Shown one piece after another: positions 5,351 through 6,638 of a stretch of DNA of 6,638 nt. Source of the DNA: Bacillota bacterium. Lineage in GTDB: Bacteria; Bacillota; Clostridia; Lachnospirales; Cellulosilyticaceae. Under the pieces are notes generated by a model. That model did no database searches. It was not told where the DNA came from and worked only from the letters and a program-made list of their open reading frames with translations. The stretch spans positions 1-6,638 of the forward strand of contig JAEZJJ010000087.1 in NCBI GenBank assembly GCA_023436395.1, written 5' to 3'. Made by a program: the position numbers and the translations under genes. Numbering within the stretch: position 1 is the stretch's first letter; every line of letters starts with the position of its first letter.

Positions 5351-6589
5351 ATGAAAAAGATTACGAAAGAAATTAGAATGCCTCATACATATATTATTAT
5401 TTTCGGTGTAGTTTTAGTTGCATGGCTGCTTACATTCATATTACCACAAAGTAAATTTGATAATAAGGTTATCACTTATAAGACTGCTACTGGTGAAACA
5501 AAATCAAGATCGGTAGTTGTGCCGGAAACCTTCAGGTATCAATACGCCTTCGATCAGGACAAGCTTAAGGAAAGCTTGAAAACACTTGTAAACCAAGATG
5601 ATACTTTGGCAAAAATCAATGTGAAGAAACAAGCTCTTCAAGAGATGCTTGATAAAAACCAAGATACAATTTCTCAGGCAGAGCTTGACAAAATTGGTCT
5701 TACGGAGCCGGTTTTATATTCTTTATATGACCAGTCAATCTATGATACCAGTAAAAAACTTAAAGGCCATGCTGGAATTTGGGGTACTAAAGATTTTTAT
5801 GGTTTTGGAGTACTGAACTATCTTTTTGAGGGACTGGTAACAGGAGATAGAGGTTCTTCAGCAGTTGGAATCGTAGCGTTTATTCTTGTAATAGGTGGTG
5901 CCTTCGGTATAATTACAAGAACCGGTGCCATCGATAATGGTATTTATGCTATGTTACGTGTAGTTAAAGGATATGAAATAATTATTATTCCAGTTATGAC
6001 GATCCTCTTTTCGTTAGGAGGTGCTACCTTTGGCATGTCGGAGGTAGTAATTCCGCTTGTGCTTGTTATTACCCCCATAATAGTAGCCATGGGATACGAT
6101 TCATTCGTGGCTGTTGCTATCACTTTTGTGGCAAGTCAAATGGGAAATGCAACATCCTGGATGACGCCTTCTGGGGTGGTTATAGCACAGGGAATTGCAG
6201 GCCTTCCTATTCTTTCAGGGGCAACATTCAGAATCACTGTTTGGGTTATTGTTACAATTCTTACCTGTATTTATATTACAATTTACGCAAGAAAAATCAA
6301 GAAGAATCCAACAGCCTCAGCAGCTTATAGACTTGATGAATACTGGCGTTCAAAAAAATCTGAGATTGCAGATGAAGACAGGAAATTTTCAATAGGCGAT
6401 GCACTTGTTCTTCTTGTATTTGCAGCTGGTATGGTTTGGCTGGTTTGGGGTGCCATTAAGAAAGGATTCTATATACCTGAAATGGCCTCCCAATTCTTTG
6501 TAATAGGTCTTCTGGCAGGTATTATAGGCGTAATAATACCTGCCAGAAGACCTATTACAAAGAATTGGGAGGCCATTTCAGGTATATAG
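5351..6589 (+). CDS. yfcC: YfcC-family membrane carrier (DcuC / ArcD-like superfamily), 3' end missing
   Basis: This polytopic inner-membrane transporter follows AAGGAG (5338-5343) with a 7-base gap. Membrane segments are at about 13-32, 169-190, 208-247 (two), 250-265, 293-313, 350-369 and 378-394. Family signatures include IGGAFGIITRTGAIDNGI (181-198), SLGGATFGM (221-229), QMGNATSWMTPSGVVIAQGIAG (263-284) and ASQFFVIGLLAGIIG (379-393), matching E. coli YfcC, about 500 residues, from end to end as far as it goes. The usual GMGEE is GMSEV here. The first external loop (33-167) is longer than in E. coli YfcC and holds a charged, helical stretch near 68-115. The reading is genuine only to about residue 394 (position 6532); residues 395-412 and the stop come from the fold-back repeat, so some 100 residues are lost. 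Relatives are assigned to dicarboxylate or basic amino-acid exchange; pairing with iadA suggests dipeptide or amino-acid traffic. Confidence 0.88.
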   Translation: MKKITKEIRMPHTYIIIFGVVLVAWLLTFILPQSKFDNKVITYKTATGETKSRSVVVPETFRYQYAFDQDKLKESLKTLVNQDDTLAKINVKKQALQEMLDKNQDTISQAELDKIGLTEPVLYSLYDQSIYDTSKKLKGHAGIWGTKDFYGFGVLNYLFEGLVTGDRGSSAVGIVAFILVIGGAFGIITRTGAIDNGIYAMLRVVKGYEIIIIPVMTILFSLGGATFGMSEVVIPLVLVITPIIVAMGYDSFVAVAITFVASQMGNATSWMTPSGVVIAQGIAGLPILSGATFRITVWVIVTILTCIYITIYARKIKKNPTASAAYRLDEYWRSKKSEIADEDRKFSIGDALVLLVFAAGMVWLVWGAIKKGFYIPEMASQFFVIGLLAGIIGVIIPARRPITKNWEAISGI

Positions 6590-6638
6590 AATCCTTTCTT
6601 AATGGCACCCCAAACCAGCCAAACCATACCAGCTGCAA
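6420..6638. repeat. Perfect 106-bp inverted repeat at the window end (probable fold-back artefact)
   Basis: Bases 6420-6525 are the exact reverse complement of 6533-6638, with a 7-base loop AGGCGTA at 6526-6532. The left arm is coding sequence of the carrier gene; the right arm is its antisense copy and runs to the last base. No terminal-repeat or transposon features accompany it. A template-switch or assembly fold-back at a contig end explains it best. Confidence 0.95.

Noticed and set aside
6195..6395. 66-codon forward ORF in another frame inside the carrier gene
   Set aside because: It overlaps conserved membrane-segment coding sequence, has no ribosome binding site and shows no recognisable protein features.
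6533..6589. The last 18 codons and stop of the carrier as a genuine C-terminus
   Set aside because: They are the exact reverse complement of upstream coding sequence, and the family continues for about another hundred residues.

Overview
The window is AT-rich, with AGA/AGG-dominated arginine codons, strong purine-rich ribosome binding sites and terminators ending in T-runs. Together with a sigma-54 activator next to an isoaspartyl dipeptidase and a YfcC-type carrier, this points to a low-GC Firmicute, most likely class Clostridia. This is inferred from style and gene content, not from a marker gene.

Left third (1 to about 1620): a graveyard of broken genes. It holds the C-terminal end of an unrecognised ORF cut by the window edge (3-209), a probable remnant of a tyrosine recombinase with scattered stops and frameshifts (about 449-671), a good intrinsic terminator (769-814), a clear pseudogene of a PPP/metallophosphoesterase-type Ser/Thr protein phosphatase (about 907-1264, with one in-frame stop and a frameshift at a run of eight G), and two small overlapping ORFs of unknown function (1296-1463 and 1441-1572).

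Centre (1660-3770): a 666-residue sigma-54-dependent activator (bacterial enhancer-binding protein) behind an extended -10 promoter and a strong ribosome binding site, closed by an intrinsic terminator. It has an unusual N-terminal sensory region, a PAS domain and a complete AAA+ domain with GAFTGA. Its C-terminus looks like a winged helix instead of the usual Fis-type helix-turn-helix.

Right part (3770-6638): a 375-bp control region carries a near-consensus -24/-12 sigma-54 promoter (4042-4056) and a perfect 10-bp dyad in the predicted leader. It precedes iadA (isoaspartyl dipeptidase, with Glu in place of the usual carboxylated Lys) and, 56 bp later, a YfcC/DcuC-superfamily membrane carrier. 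The three genes read as one unit: the activator senses a signal, drives the sigma-54 promoter, and the operon takes up and hydrolyses isoaspartyl (beta-aspartyl) dipeptides. The link to a particular substrate is inferred.

The carrier gene is not complete. The last 219 bases are a perfect 106-bp inverted repeat with a 7-bp loop running to the window end, so the last 18 or so codons of the apparent ORF are antisense copies of its own sequence. This is best read as a fold-back chimera at a contig end, not biology.
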